From NCBI GenBank assembly GCA_002421425.1, contig DIJZ01000001.1:59204-123203 (forward strand): a stretch of 64,000 nucleotides of DNA, written 5' to 3'. Within the stretch, counting starts at the first letter, position 1, and each line of letters opens with the position of its first letter. Origin of the DNA: Caldifarciminota bacterium UBA5631. Lineage in GTDB: Bacteria; Hydrothermota; Hydrothermia; UBA1063. A model generated the notes under the pieces. It was not told where the DNA came from. It worked only from the letters and a program-made list of their open reading frames with translations, and made no database searches. Below, in pieces: positions 8,739 through 16,991 of this stretch. The position numbers were made by a program, and so were the translations under genes.

Positions 8739-9749
8739 TCAGGATTGTACCTTCAATGCACTGGATTCCTTTACTAATCTGCTCCAGTGGTTTCGAATCC
8801 CATCCTTTAGTTCTGCAGGATATATTGGCTGGGCGCCGAGTTTGGTAATTTCAATCCCTGCAGCTATTGTGGCAAGAATTGCAGATTCAAAGAGACTTAA
8901 CCCTGCACTCATTGAAAGTCCAAGGACAGAAATTACAGTATCGCCAGCACCGGTAACATCGTACACATTTCGCTGAAGGGATGGTATATGATATCCTCCG
9001 CCATCATCGAGAATCATCATTCCATTTTCTCCGCGAGTTACGACAAGGTTTTTAAGATACAGCCTTTTTTTCATGGATTGAAGGTATTTAGTCACGTTGT
9101 TTGGAATCCTTTGAAGTCCCATTGCTTTCTTGAACTCGTCAAAATTTGGTTTTACGAGAAAAGCATTCTTCATAGCCGAAAAATGCTCGTACTTAGGGTC
9201 TACGAACACCGGAACTTTTGACCTTGAAATTATCTCCCTATAAAAATATCCATTAAATAATCCTTTGTTATAATCTTCCAGAATGATGAAGTCGATGTCA
9301 CCCTGAACTCCTTCCAGAATCTCAAGTATTGCAGCTCTAAAACGCCCTGCGAGGGTTTCATTTTTTTCCCTGTCGATTCTAAGCAATTGCTGACCTTTTG
9401 ATACAATTCGGTTCTTTACAATAGTCTTTCTGTTCTTGCTTTTAACTATACAGGAGGTATTAACCCCACTTTTCTCAAGCATCTCAATCAAAATTTGACC
9501 TTCAGGGTCATCACCAATGACGCCCGAAATAAACACCCGGGCGCCAAGTGCTCCAAGATTACCCGCCACATTTCCAGCACCACCAGCACGGAACTCTTCC
9601 CTTTCAACCCTAACGACTGGAACGGGTGCCTCAGGTGAAATCCTCTCCACGCTTCCAAAGGAGTACACATCCAGCATTAAATCACCTATTACGAGCCCCC
9701 TCAAATCTTTAAAATGGTTTACCGCTTCCAAAATTCTATTCATAGACAT
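8739..9749 (-). CDS. D-glycero-beta-D-manno-heptose-7-phosphate kinase (RfaE1/HldE N-domain type)
   Basis: A 336-residue PfkB-family sugar kinase. The N-terminal GGAGNVAGNLGALGA (about 56-70) and RISPEAPVPVV segment are typical of RfaE domain I. The C-terminal DVTGAGDT motif at 264-271 holds the catalytic Asp270. It should phosphorylate heptose 7-phosphate to the 1,7-bisphosphate for ADP-heptose synthesis. The adenylyltransferase half (RfaE domain II) is absent, so that activity must be a separate gene outside the window. Two in-frame ATGs (9749 and 9743) follow a GGGGG run. It overlaps the DUF21 gene by 14 nt. Confidence 0.92.
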   Translation of the reverse strand: MSMNRILEAVNHFKDLRGLVIGDLMLDVYSFGSVERISPEAPVPVVRVEREEFRAGGAGNVAGNLGALGARVFISGVIGDDPEGQILIEMLEKSGVNTSCIVKSKNRKTIVKNRIVSKGQQLLRIDREKNETLAGRFRAAILEILEGVQGDIDFIILEDYNKGLFNGYFYREIISRSKVPVFVDPKYEHFSAMKNAFLVKPNFDEFKKAMGLQRIPNNVTKYLQSMKKRLYLKNLVVTRGENGMMILDDGGGYHIPSLQRNVYDVTGAGDTVISVLGLSMSAGLSLFESAILATIAAGIEITKLGAQPIYPAELKDGIRNHWSRLVKESSALKVQS

Positions 9750-10626
9750 CCCCCATTAACCTTTGTAGAAACGTACTGAAATAAAAGAATCTTTTTTCAT
9801 TCTTAGACTCCACCAGTGCTACTTTCTCTTCATAATCAACAATTTTTCTCAAAACTTCATCAACAGAGGCATTCCATGCCACTGTCGGAACTTCTTCAAT
9901 GGAATTCTTGATGCTCCCTGTGAGTAATAATTTTTTAAGGTTCAGCATACCCAGAACCCTGTCACCTTCTCTAACGAAGATAGGATGAACAGCAGATAGC
10001 GAAGGAATTGAAGTACTCTCAAGGTTCACAATATATGGATCAAGTTCCTCTGAGAATTCCATTACCTTCAAATCTTTCCACCTGGAAAAGGATAAAATAA
10101 TGCTTGCGTTTCCACTATCAAGTTCGCCATCCATAACAGCCTCGGATACCATTAGCTTAAGCATTTCTGAGGTATCTTTCTTAATTTCGCCCCTGATTGC
10201 CCTCACGGGAAAAATGAGAAACAAAATCAGTCTGTTAATTGGAACCGCAAGATAGGAGAAAACTTTTAAAAAGGGAGTGAACGTGCTGATTATTATGGTA
10301 TTATTCTTTCGTGCAAAGCTTTTTGCATAGAACTCAACAAAAAGGAGTGTCAATGATATAATAACACCTGCGATAGCAACAGCCTTTCCCGTCGTTATGC
10401 CTGTGCTCCTAATAAAGTAAAAGGAAACTATTGAAGCGGAAGCTGCAAAGAAATTCAGACCAACGAGAGTAGTGGTCATAACGTGCTCAACGTTCATTAG
10501 AAAATTTCTGTACACTGCTTTTGTTCCAACAAAACTCTTCTTCTGACAAACGAGGTACGCGGTTTCATACGCTGAAAATACGAATACCAACAAAAGGCTC
10601 AAAAATAACATTAGAAGCCAGATCAT
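9736..10626 (-). CDS. DUF21 (CNNM-type) membrane protein with reduced CBS region
   Basis: A 296-residue protein with about four hydrophobic segments in residues 1-145 forming a DUF21/CNNM-like transmembrane domain. A soluble part follows with weak CBS-like segments (HPIFVREGDRVLGMLNLKKLL, read in two halves near 215-235). It lacks the C-terminal CorC_HlyC domain of its upstream neighbour. CNNM/CorC proteins are linked to Mg2+ or Co2+ transport. The gene overlaps the upstream CNNM-type gene by ATGA; the pair may act as a heterodimer or be a degenerate duplicate. Function is inferred from family only. Confidence 0.8.
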   Translation of the reverse strand: MIWLLMLFLSLLLVFVFSAYETAYLVCQKKSFVGTKAVYRNFLMNVEHVMTTTLVGLNFFAASASIVSFYFIRSTGITTGKAVAIAGVIISLTLLFVEFYAKSFARKNNTIIISTFTPFLKVFSYLAVPINRLILFLIFPVRAIRGEIKKDTSEMLKLMVSEAVMDGELDSGNASIILSFSRWKDLKVMEFSEELDPYIVNLESTSIPSLSAVHPIFVREGDRVLGMLNLKKLLLTGSIKNSIEEVPTVAWNASVDEVLRKIVDYEEKVALVESKNEKRFFYFSTFLQRLMGDVYE

Positions 10627-11768
10627 CTCAACTCCACCTTAATCTTTTTGATTTTCGCAAGTTCCTTCTCAAGAATTTCAAATCTAATACCCTCAATAAC
10701 GATGACCTCTCCTTCAAGAGGTATTCGGTCCGTCTCTTCCATTATCAATGCCTGCAGTGTGGGGGCTGATCGAGAAAGACGCCTTTTAATAGCGATCTCA
10801 AAATCGTGCAAAGAAATATCTCCAGGAACAATCAGACTTTTCTTTCCGATCCACCTCAATTTTGGTTCAGGGTTCAGCCTCTTCAAGATATCCCAGTGTG
10901 TTATTACTCCAACAAAGTTTCCATACTCATCAACAACTGCGAAGAAATCTTCTTGAGGCATCTTCAGGAGATTCAACAATGGTGCCGTGATAGGCACTGT
11001 TGGACACGCAACCATATAATCCTTCACAGTATCTTCGGGGCTCGCATCGTAAAGCCTCGAATCTCTTAACCTCAAAACTCCCAGAAGTTCCGCACCCTCA
11101 ATAACAGGGTAATTAGCATACCTGTGGCGGCCAACTTCCTCCAAAAGTCTGCTGATCTTATCTTCTGGTCTGAGATATACAACATCATCCCTGGGTGTCA
11201 TTAGGTCACCAACCTTAGCATGCACTACTGAAATCCTGGACCTCAAGACCGGGTCTGACATCATAGAGAGTTCTTCAAGTTCGTCAATAACATCCTCGAA
11301 GGCATCGGTTCTCTTCATTGAAACGATCTTGCTCGGGAGTATCCGAACCAGAGGCTTCAGGAGAAAGTAGAAAGGATACACAATGATGGAAAAAAATCTC
11401 AACATTTTTACAGGAAACCTCACTGCAAGAAGTTTCGGAGTAACTTCACCTGTAATGAGAATCAGCACCGTAAAAAAGACTACGTCAAGAAATTGCTCAG
11501 GAACGAAAGAAAATCCGAATCTTTTCAGATATCCTTCAGAAAGAGCAGAAAAAAGTGATGCCGCATAGGCATTTACAACGGTGTTGGAAAAAAGCAGTAC
11601 GAAAAGAGTAAGCTGCTCTCGATTTTTCAATTCTAACATGCATCTGGAACCAAAGCCTCTTTTTATACGATCAAGCTCTATTCTGAGGACAGAAAATAGT
11701 GCTGCTTCACACCCGCTGAATGTGAAAGACAAAAAAAGAAGGAGCAGGAATATCAGGATTGATACCAT
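10623..11768 (-). CDS. CNNM/HlyC-CorC family protein (DUF21-CBS-CorC)
   Basis: A 381-residue protein: DUF21 transmembrane domain (about 1-145), a CBS pair beginning at about 185 (KVGDLMTPRDDVVYL, then YANYPVIEGAELLGVL and FAVVDEYGNFVGVIT), and a C-terminal CorC_HlyC domain (about 300-381). This is the full architecture of CorC/YtfL/CNNM magnesium-efflux-related proteins of the inner membrane. It overlaps YbeY by 16 nt and the next DUF21 gene by 4 nt, consistent with the common PhoH-PgpH-YbeY-CNNM neighbourhood of bacteria. Confidence 0.93.
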   Translation of the reverse strand: MVSILIFLLLLFLSFTFSGCEAALFSVLRIELDRIKRGFGSRCMLELKNREQLTLFVLLFSNTVVNAYAASLFSALSEGYLKRFGFSFVPEQFLDVVFFTVLILITGEVTPKLLAVRFPVKMLRFFSIIVYPFYFLLKPLVRILPSKIVSMKRTDAFEDVIDELEELSMMSDPVLRSRISVVHAKVGDLMTPRDDVVYLRPEDKISRLLEEVGRHRYANYPVIEGAELLGVLRLRDSRLYDASPEDTVKDYMVACPTVPITAPLLNLLKMPQEDFFAVVDEYGNFVGVITHWDILKRLNPEPKLRWIGKKSLIVPGDISLHDFEIAIKRRLSRSAPTLQALIMEETDRIPLEGEVIVIEGIRFEILEKELAKIKKIKVELR

Positions 11769-12160
11769 AGATCAAGATACTTCTCCTCTTTTTCTTCCAT
11801 TGCCTGAGCCATACTTAAGTCTTTATGGTCGTACCCTATGAGGTGTAGAAGACCATGAACTCCATAGCGGTAGATCTCATATTCCGCGTCAAACCCATAC
11901 TGGTAAGCCCTCTTTCTTGCCGTATCCACTGAAATATAAATTTCCCAGATATCCTCAATGGCGAAGGAAATCACATCCGTTGGTCGATTCTTCCCGAGAT
12001 AAGTTCTATTCAGCTTTCTCAGATAATTGTCCGTAGTGAGTATGCAGTTAAGTTCCGCCTTAACTCCCTCTTTTTCCGCAATTATTGTAAGCATTTTCGT
12101 TAGCTTTTTCCTGAAAATTGGCGATGTTCGCGGACCTGCCTCAATAACCTTTATCTTCAT
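11753..12160 (-). CDS. ybeY: endoribonuclease YbeY
   Basis: A 135-residue protein with the UPF0054 signature HGLLHLIGYDH at 102-112. The three histidines (102, 106, 112) bind the catalytic metal. The RPTDVISFA segment (59-67) is also characteristic. YbeY is a single-strand endoribonuclease needed for 16S rRNA maturation and ribosome quality control. It overlaps PgpH by 20 nt and the CNNM-type gene by 16 nt, so it is certainly co-transcribed. No clear Shine-Dalgarno precedes its ATG, consistent with translational coupling. Confidence 0.96.
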   Translation of the reverse strand: MKIKVIEAGPRTSPIFRKKLTKMLTIIAEKEGVKAELNCILTTDNYLRKLNRTYLGKNRPTDVISFAIEDIWEIYISVDTARKRAYQYGFDAEYEIYRYGVHGLLHLIGYDHKDLSMAQAMEEKEEKYLDLWYQS

Positions 12161-13991
12161 GGTATTTAATCCTCAAGTGATGTTGGCTAAGAAGAATCTT
12201 CAAAATCTCCTCCTTCATTTTTTCAAGGTCGGAATACGAAATATCACACTCAAGAAACTGCCCATCTTTGATTTTCTCGTCAACTATATCGTTTACTATT
12301 TCCCTGAACTTACTCTCGCTTTTATTCTCCAGAGCCCTGGAAGCTGCCTCAATTCCATCGATTATCATAAATAATGCCTCAAGCCTGTTCCTTGGTCTTG
12401 GACCCGGGTATCTATATTTGTCCTTATCAACATCCTTGTACATTTTCTGTGCTTTTTTATATATTGAATACATTACAGAGGTCCCGTGATGACTGGAGAT
12501 CACTCCAATGATTTCCTCAGGTAGACGATAGTTTCTGCCCATGTTCACCCCGTCAATAACATGGGATTTTAGAATTTGCACACTCATTTCCGGCGATACT
12601 TTATCATGAGGATTGGCGCCGCCTCTGAGGTTTTCCACGAAAAAGATCGAGTGCATTAACTTCCCAATGTCATGATAAAGGCCTGCAACTCTTGCCAGTA
12701 ATGGGTTTATACCAATTAGGGGAGCAACTCTTGCTCCCATCTCGGAAACTCTCAAACTATGCTCAAAGGTACCCGGCGCTTCATCCTGCAGCTTCAGGAG
12801 CAGTGGGTGATTTACATTTGCAAGTTCAAGAAGAACAAAATCTGTAGGATAGCGCAATATCTTTTCCAGTAGGGGCACAACTACAATAAGTAGCAAAACA
12901 GAGACTCCCAATACTCCAGTAGTAAATTTAAGGTTAGGGAACCATGGAATATACGTAAAAGCAGATAGCAGCAAAATAGTTCCAAAGGAAACGAGACTGA
13001 GAAAGAGAAATATCAAAAGAAAGTCCCACCTGGTTTTTATCCTTGTTCCGATATAAGAGGAAAACAAACCAACTACTGAGTTAAGAAATAAAACCGGAAT
13101 TAAGTTGTCCCTGAACAGAGGCAGGAAAATTATAGTGCTGGCGACGAAAAAGAAAATAGCCTGGTGAAAACCGTTAAAAAACCCTACCAGTAAGAACACA
13201 AAGGGAAAGGCAAACAAAGCCAACCCATGATCCTTCAATGGCACCACCCATTCAAAAAATAGCATTATCAAAAATCCCAGGACAAGGACAACGATCTTCC
13301 GGGTATCCAGCGCTCTTCTGAAAATGGAATAAAACAGAAAATAAGAAATAACAAATACAATTAGAATGTAAATGGCAAGAAGGATCCGCTCCTTTTTCGG
13401 TTTTAGCCTTGTTTCTCGCGAGATCCCTTCTAAAGACGCCACTGTGTCCACAACATACCCAGCAAAGGAAATGTTCGACTTCAGTACAGGGGAGACTGCT
13501 CTAAGAATTGCTGCGCCCTCGAGACTATCTAAACCCAACTCTACCACGAGATTTTCAATGGCAGACCTGACGGTTGAAACTGTAAGCAGGGAGTCCGATG
13601 AAACTCTTTTCAGATTTTTCGCGGATTTAATAAGAATTGTATCGATTCTCTCTTTAGATTTATCAGAGATTACAGGTCTACTAAGGGTTGCCTCAAGGTA
13701 TTCCAAAATAGCTTTAGAAGGTACACTCAGGGAATCAAACTCCTTCTCAATCTGCCCAAGATTCACCTCTTCCCGTTCGAAGTACGGCAACTTCCTGACC
13801 TCGACTCTCTTCTCAATAACTGGAGACCCCTCATAAAATTCGAAAAAACTAGCCCTCTGGGCGAGCTCGTCGCCCGTATAAACTGTTAGAAAAAGAAGAG
13901 AAGCAAAAATAACTGCACCGGGGATAAAACTAATCTTCTTTCTTGCTTTGACGGGAATTATTGACTTTCTTCTCAAATCTCTCATAAGCAT
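12141..13991 (-). CDS. pgpH: 7TM-HD cyclic di-AMP phosphodiesterase, PgpH type
   Basis: A 616-residue membrane protein: one N-terminal TM (about 25-40), an extracytoplasmic 7TMR-HDED region to about 200, seven hydrophobic segments (about 205-385), and a C-terminal HD domain. HD-domain landmarks are FEHSLRVSEM, LYHDIGK, NPHDKVSPEMS, SSHHGT, RYPGPRPRNRLEA and DGIEAASRAL, all diagnostic of PgpH, which hydrolyses cyclic di-AMP to pApA. The ATG at 13989-13991 was chosen because AAGGA (14000-14004) lies 8 nt upstream; a TTG at 13997 and an ATG at 13985 are alternatives. It overlaps PhoH by about 60 nt. No c-di-AMP synthase is in the window. Confidence 0.93.
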   Translation of the reverse strand: MLMRDLRRKSIIPVKARKKISFIPGAVIFASLLFLTVYTGDELAQRASFFEFYEGSPVIEKRVEVRKLPYFEREEVNLGQIEKEFDSLSVPSKAILEYLEATLSRPVISDKSKERIDTILIKSAKNLKRVSSDSLLTVSTVRSAIENLVVELGLDSLEGAAILRAVSPVLKSNISFAGYVVDTVASLEGISRETRLKPKKERILLAIYILIVFVISYFLFYSIFRRALDTRKIVVLVLGFLIMLFFEWVVPLKDHGLALFAFPFVFLLVGFFNGFHQAIFFFVASTIIFLPLFRDNLIPVLFLNSVVGLFSSYIGTRIKTRWDFLLIFLFLSLVSFGTILLLSAFTYIPWFPNLKFTTGVLGVSVLLLIVVVPLLEKILRYPTDFVLLELANVNHPLLLKLQDEAPGTFEHSLRVSEMGARVAPLIGINPLLARVAGLYHDIGKLMHSIFFVENLRGGANPHDKVSPEMSVQILKSHVIDGVNMGRNYRLPEEIIGVISSHHGTSVMYSIYKKAQKMYKDVDKDKYRYPGPRPRNRLEALFMIIDGIEAASRALENKSESKFREIVNDIVDEKIKDGQFLECDISYSDLEKMKEEILKILLSQHHLRIKYHEDKGY

Positions 13992-14910
13992 CCACAATTT
14001 CCTTTACAAGACCGTGTCTTATGACATCATCGGCCGTAAAGTAAATAAAAGCAATTCCCTTTACACCTTTTAAGATAGACTGAATTTCCACAAGACCCGA
14101 TGTCTCATGGCCAGGAAGGTCTATCTGAGTAATGTCTCCAGTTAGGACCAGTTTTGAACGCGGACCGAGTCGGGTCAGAAACATTTTCATCTGAACGGCT
14201 TTGCTATTCTGGGCTTCATCCAGAATCACAAAGGCATCTGAAAAAGTCCGCCCTCTCATATAGGCAAGAGGCGCTATTTCAATAACCCTTGTATCTATGT
14301 ATTTTTTGATTGTCTCAGGGGGTAAAAGGGCATAAAGAGCGTCATAAAGAGGAGTTAAGTAAGGATTTATCTTCTCCTGAAAATCTCCTGGAAGAAAACC
14401 AAGCGACTCACCCGCTTCCACGGCAGGCCTGGTAAGGATTATTCTTTCTACGAGGTTCTTGCGAAGAAAATTTATCGCTGAAGCAACAGCGAGAAAAGTC
14501 TTACCAGTTCCAGCAGGCCCAATTGCTACTACGATATCATTTTCCTCAATTAGCTTTATATATTGCTTTTGATTGGGAGTCTTGAGTTCAATCCTCTTTT
14601 TAGGAGTCATAATAAAGTCGCGTGACTCTTCGCCTTCTCTTCTTTGCTGTTCCAGCTCCCACCTCATAATATCCCTCACTTCACCCTCATCAATCTTACC
14701 CCTCTTCTTGATTTCACTCTTTAAAATATTTATCACTCTCTCAATCAGTTCAACTTCTTCGGGGGTACCCCTGAGTCTGAGTTCATCACCTCGGACTACA
14801 ATTTGAGTTGAGGTCCTGCTCTTCAAGAAATTAAGATTCGCATCATTCACTCCCAGGAACTCTACTGGATTTATGTCACCGATAAAAACGACTTTTTCTA
14901 TTTTTTCCAT
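13930..14910 (-). CDS. phoH: PhoH family ATPase (PhoH/YbeZ)
   Basis: A 326-residue cytoplasmic P-loop ATPase. The N-terminal part (1-100) carries a KH-like/RNA-binding extension as in PhoH-like proteins. Walker A GPAGTGKT is at 131-138 and Walker B is in FVILDEAQN (about 228-236). PhoH/YbeZ partners with YbeY in rRNA processing, and here ybeY is two genes downstream, as in many bacteria. It is the first gene of a minus-strand run reaching FolE2 at 6.4 kb. A terminator for the LysM gene ends 15 nt upstream of its ATG. The TAAAAT 5 nt before the ATG could be a -10 box, but no good -35 is visible. Confidence 0.95.
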   Translation of the reverse strand: MEKIEKVVFIGDINPVEFLGVNDANLNFLKSRTSTQIVVRGDELRLRGTPEEVELIERVINILKSEIKKRGKIDEGEVRDIMRWELEQQRREGEESRDFIMTPKKRIELKTPNQKQYIKLIEENDIVVAIGPAGTGKTFLAVASAINFLRKNLVERIILTRPAVEAGESLGFLPGDFQEKINPYLTPLYDALYALLPPETIKKYIDTRVIEIAPLAYMRGRTFSDAFVILDEAQNSKAVQMKMFLTRLGPRSKLVLTGDITQIDLPGHETSGLVEIQSILKGVKGIAFIYFTADDVIRHGLVKEIVDAYERFEKKVNNSRQSKKED

Positions 14911-14924
14911 TACTTATTTTAATG

Positions 14925-14953
14925 AAAAAGGGGGATACCTATCGGCATCCCCC
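14925..14953 (-). terminator. Rho-independent terminator after the LysM gene
   Basis: Read on the minus strand, GGGGGAT (14953-14947) pairs with ATCCCCC (14936-14930) across a 10-nt loop, followed by TTTTT (14929-14925). It lies 22 nt after the stop of the LysM gene and 14 nt before the phoH start, isolating the phoH operon from the genes upstream. Confidence 0.88.
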
Positions 14954-14975
14954 GGCTTTTTGAACAGATTTCTAA

Positions 14976-15572
14976 CTATCTCGGAATCCTTAATACCTGC
15001 TTCGGATATATGAGGTCCGGATCCTTAATCTGGTCCTTGTTTGCTTCGTATATCCTGGTCCATAGCTTTGGATTATTATATATCCAGGTAAAGCCTGCAA
15101 TCTTTATCAGGTAGTCTCCAGGAATCACTTCAATTTCCGTAACAATTCCGTGAGGTATTTTCAGAACCCAGCCAGGGTATATAAGATTAGGATCCTTTAT
15201 AAGATTTCTGTTGGCTCTATAAATTCTAGGCCATGCTTTCCAGTTGTTGTAAATGTATCTCATACCCGCAATCTTGCTGAGATAGTCACCTTTCACTACG
15301 GTGTACTCAAGAGGATATTTTGCAATTTCAGCTTTCATTTCGGAAATCTCGTTCTCAAGGGTAGCAATCCGCCTATCAAGTTCGGAACTTTCGCCTGTCA
15401 GAGCATTCAGTTTCGATTCGAGGTCAGAAATCTCCTGATTTAAGGCAGACACTTTGGCTCTGCAATCTTCCAGCATCTGAAGAGCTTCTTTCTCAGTAAG
15501 TTTTTTCTGCTCAGCCCTGAGGGCCGGAGTTAAAAGCATTAAAACGGCAACAAAAGCAAAAATCTTTTTCAT
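14976..15572 (-). CDS. secreted coiled-coil protein with two LysM domains
   Basis: A 198-residue protein: signal peptide at about 1-20 (cleavage after LRA), a heptad-rich coiled coil at about 25-85, then two LysM-type units. Each unit has the pattern GDYLxKIAG, YNNxKxWxRIY and DPxLIYPxxVLxIP (about 92-140 and 148-197). LysM binds peptidoglycan, so the protein probably tethers a coiled-coil rod to the cell wall in the periplasm. The start has a GGAGG site. It forms a two-gene unit with the upstream coiled-coil lipoprotein (12-nt gap) and has its own terminator. Confidence 0.93.
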   Translation of the reverse strand: MKKIFAFVAVLMLLTPALRAEQKKLTEKEALQMLEDCRAKVSALNQEISDLESKLNALTGESSELDRRIATLENEISEMKAEIAKYPLEYTVVKGDYLSKIAGMRYIYNNWKAWPRIYRANRNLIKDPNLIYPGWVLKIPHGIVTEIEVIPGDYLIKIAGFTWIYNNPKLWTRIYEANKDQIKDPDLIYPKQVLRIPR

Positions 15573-15584
15573 GGCTCTCCCTCC

Positions 15585-15857
15585 TCAGTAACCTTTTTCA
15601 AGAACTTCATGGAGCCAGTAGCTCAACGAATCCCTTTCAGATTGTAAGGAAGCAATTTTGGACTTCTTAGCCTCGATGTCGCCGCTGAGAGAGTTAATTT
15701 TCGATACGAGTTCCGTTTTTCTGGCCTCAGCGGATTCGAGAGCCTTATTGCACTCTTCAAGCTGTGCCAGGGTCTGCTTTGTTGCCTTTTTGGGGCCGCA
15801 AGCTGCAAAAATCAATGCCCCCACGAGCAACACCCATGTATATTTAGTTAACCTCAT
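15585..15857 (-). CDS. small coiled-coil lipoprotein
   Basis: A 90-residue protein with a lipoprotein signal peptide ending in the lipobox FAAC (Cys20). A charged heptad-rich coiled coil covers about 28-80. It is Lpp-like in size and layout, but no family match is recognised. AAGGAGG stands 8-9 nt before the ATG, and a strong promoter lies at 15887-15915. Together with the downstream LysM/coiled-coil protein it may form an outer-membrane-to-peptidoglycan tether; this is inference from domain content and gene pairing. Confidence 0.88.
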   Translation of the reverse strand: MRLTKYTWVLLVGALIFAACGPKKATKQTLAQLEECNKALESAEARKTELVSKINSLSGDIEAKKSKIASLQSERDSLSYWLHEVLEKGY

Positions 15858-15886
15858 TCGCTTACCTCCTTCTTGTTGTTAATATA

Positions 15887-15915
15887 GTTATAATCTAAAC
15901 ACCACATTTTGTCAA
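15887..15915 (-). promoter_or_regulatory. promoter for the lipoprotein-LysM operon
   Basis: Minus strand: consensus -35 TTGACA (15910-15915), 17-nt spacer, -10 TATAAC (15887-15892). The leader of roughly 23 nt contains AAGGAGG. This is the closest match to a housekeeping-sigma consensus in the window, fitting an abundant structural lipoprotein. Confidence 0.88.
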
Positions 15916-15925
15916 GAATTTTTAG

Positions 15926-16270
15926 TTAAGTTTTAGGAATTATACAAAGGAAAACCAGCTCCTCTCCACCATCAGCCATAAACTGATGCATTTCATTAGG
16001 AGGAACAAAAGCCACACTGCCTCCTTTCAAGGAAAAATCTTTATTCCCAATCTTTACTGTTCCCTTTCCACGGATTACGAATACTTCATGTTCGTATGGA
16101 TGTAAGTGGTATGGAGTATGCCCTCCTTTTTCAAGCCTGAACATTCTAAGGTAGAAGTTGGGAACACCGTCAGAGGGCCCAAGGAGCCAGCGGATGTAAG
16201 CACTGCTTGCCCCTTCCATTTCCACCAGGTTCTCCTTCACTTCTGTAAAATCAAAGACCCTTCCTTCCAT
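15926..16270 (-). CDS. small single-domain cupin protein
   Basis: A 114-residue protein consisting of one cupin barrel. Motif 1 is HLHPYEHEVFVIRGKG (about 56-71), with two His, a Glu and a further His as metal ligands. Motif 2 is FVPPNEMHQF (about 88-97). Such small cupins bind a divalent metal and range from isomerases to sensors, so no reaction can be assigned. AAGGAG precedes the ATG, and a TATAAT (minus strand, 16299-16304) lies upstream without a convincing -35. It is divergent from the psd gene. Confidence 0.88.
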   Translation of the reverse strand: MEGRVFDFTEVKENLVEMEGASSAYIRWLLGPSDGVPNFYLRMFRLEKGGHTPYHLHPYEHEVFVIRGKGTVKIGNKDFSLKGGSVAFVPPNEMHQFMADGGEELVFLCIIPKT

Positions 16271-16373
16271 TGTTTTACTCCTTCATGTTTGATGACAAAT
16301 TATAAAGTAAAAGGGTTGATCCATATTGAGATTCTGTGTTTTTCCCCAAGTCCTGCATTATACTATAGATACC

Positions 16374-16991
16374 ATGATTGCGAGGGAAGGTGTTGTTATT
16401 CTTTTTATGCTTGGCTTTATCAGCTCTTTGCTTTTTGTATTAAAAATCTATTTCCTCGCTATTCCTTGCACACTTTTTTTCTTCTTTTCCCTCTACTTCT
16501 TAAGAGACCCCCGAAGAGAAACTCCATATGGGCCCCTCGACATCGTTTCTCCTGCCGACGGGAAAATTCTTGAGATTTCAGAAACTGCTAGTACTTATGA
16601 AATATCCATATTTATGTCTTTACTCGACGTCCACGTTAACAGAGTGCCTTATGGAGGAGTGGTGAAATCCATCGAAAGAAGGGGAAAAAAATTTCTGCGA
16701 GCCTTCCTGAAAGAAGCTGATTTTGAGAATGTACAGTGTGAGACACATATAAACTCTCCTGGTATTGCAGACTATAGTGTAATACAAATATCAGGTATTA
16801 TTGCCAGAAGAATTGTCAACAATCTTTCGCCTGAGAAAGTGGTAAATACTGGAGAACGCATGGGAATTATTCTTTACAGTTCTAAGGTTAAATTGATTTT
16901 ACCAAAAGAGAAAATCATTCTGAAGGTAAAACCCGGTGACAGGGTAAAAGGCGGGATTACCTTAATTGCAGAGATCAAGGAGTCGCTTTGA
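16374..16991 (+). CDS. psd: phosphatidylserine decarboxylase, short (archaeal-type)
   Basis: A 205-residue protein from the ATG at 16374, with a longer in-frame start at 16326 as an alternative. Hydrophobic segments at about 5-38 anchor it in the inner membrane. IVSPADGKI, the DVHVNRVP motif and GERMGIILYSSKV near 160-172 are family hallmarks. The proenzyme self-cleaves before a Ser that becomes the pyruvoyl cofactor. The usual Gly-Ser at that site reads Ser-Ser here. It converts phosphatidylserine to phosphatidylethanolamine and overlaps pssA, which makes its substrate. A TATACT (16359-16364) 9 nt before the ATG may be its -10. Confidence 0.93.
   Translation: MIAREGVVILFMLGFISSLLFVLKIYFLAIPCTLFFFFSLYFLRDPRRETPYGPLDIVSPADGKILEISETASTYEISIFMSLLDVHVNRVPYGGVVKSIERRGKKFLRAFLKEADFENVQCETHINSPGIADYSVIQISGIIARRIVNNLSPEKVVNTGERMGIILYSSKVKLILPKEKIILKVKPGDRVKGGITLIAEIKESL

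Noticed and set aside
13372..13836. 154-codon plus-strand open frame opposite pgpH
   Set aside because: Antisense shadow of the PgpH extracytoplasmic region, without a ribosome site or domain.
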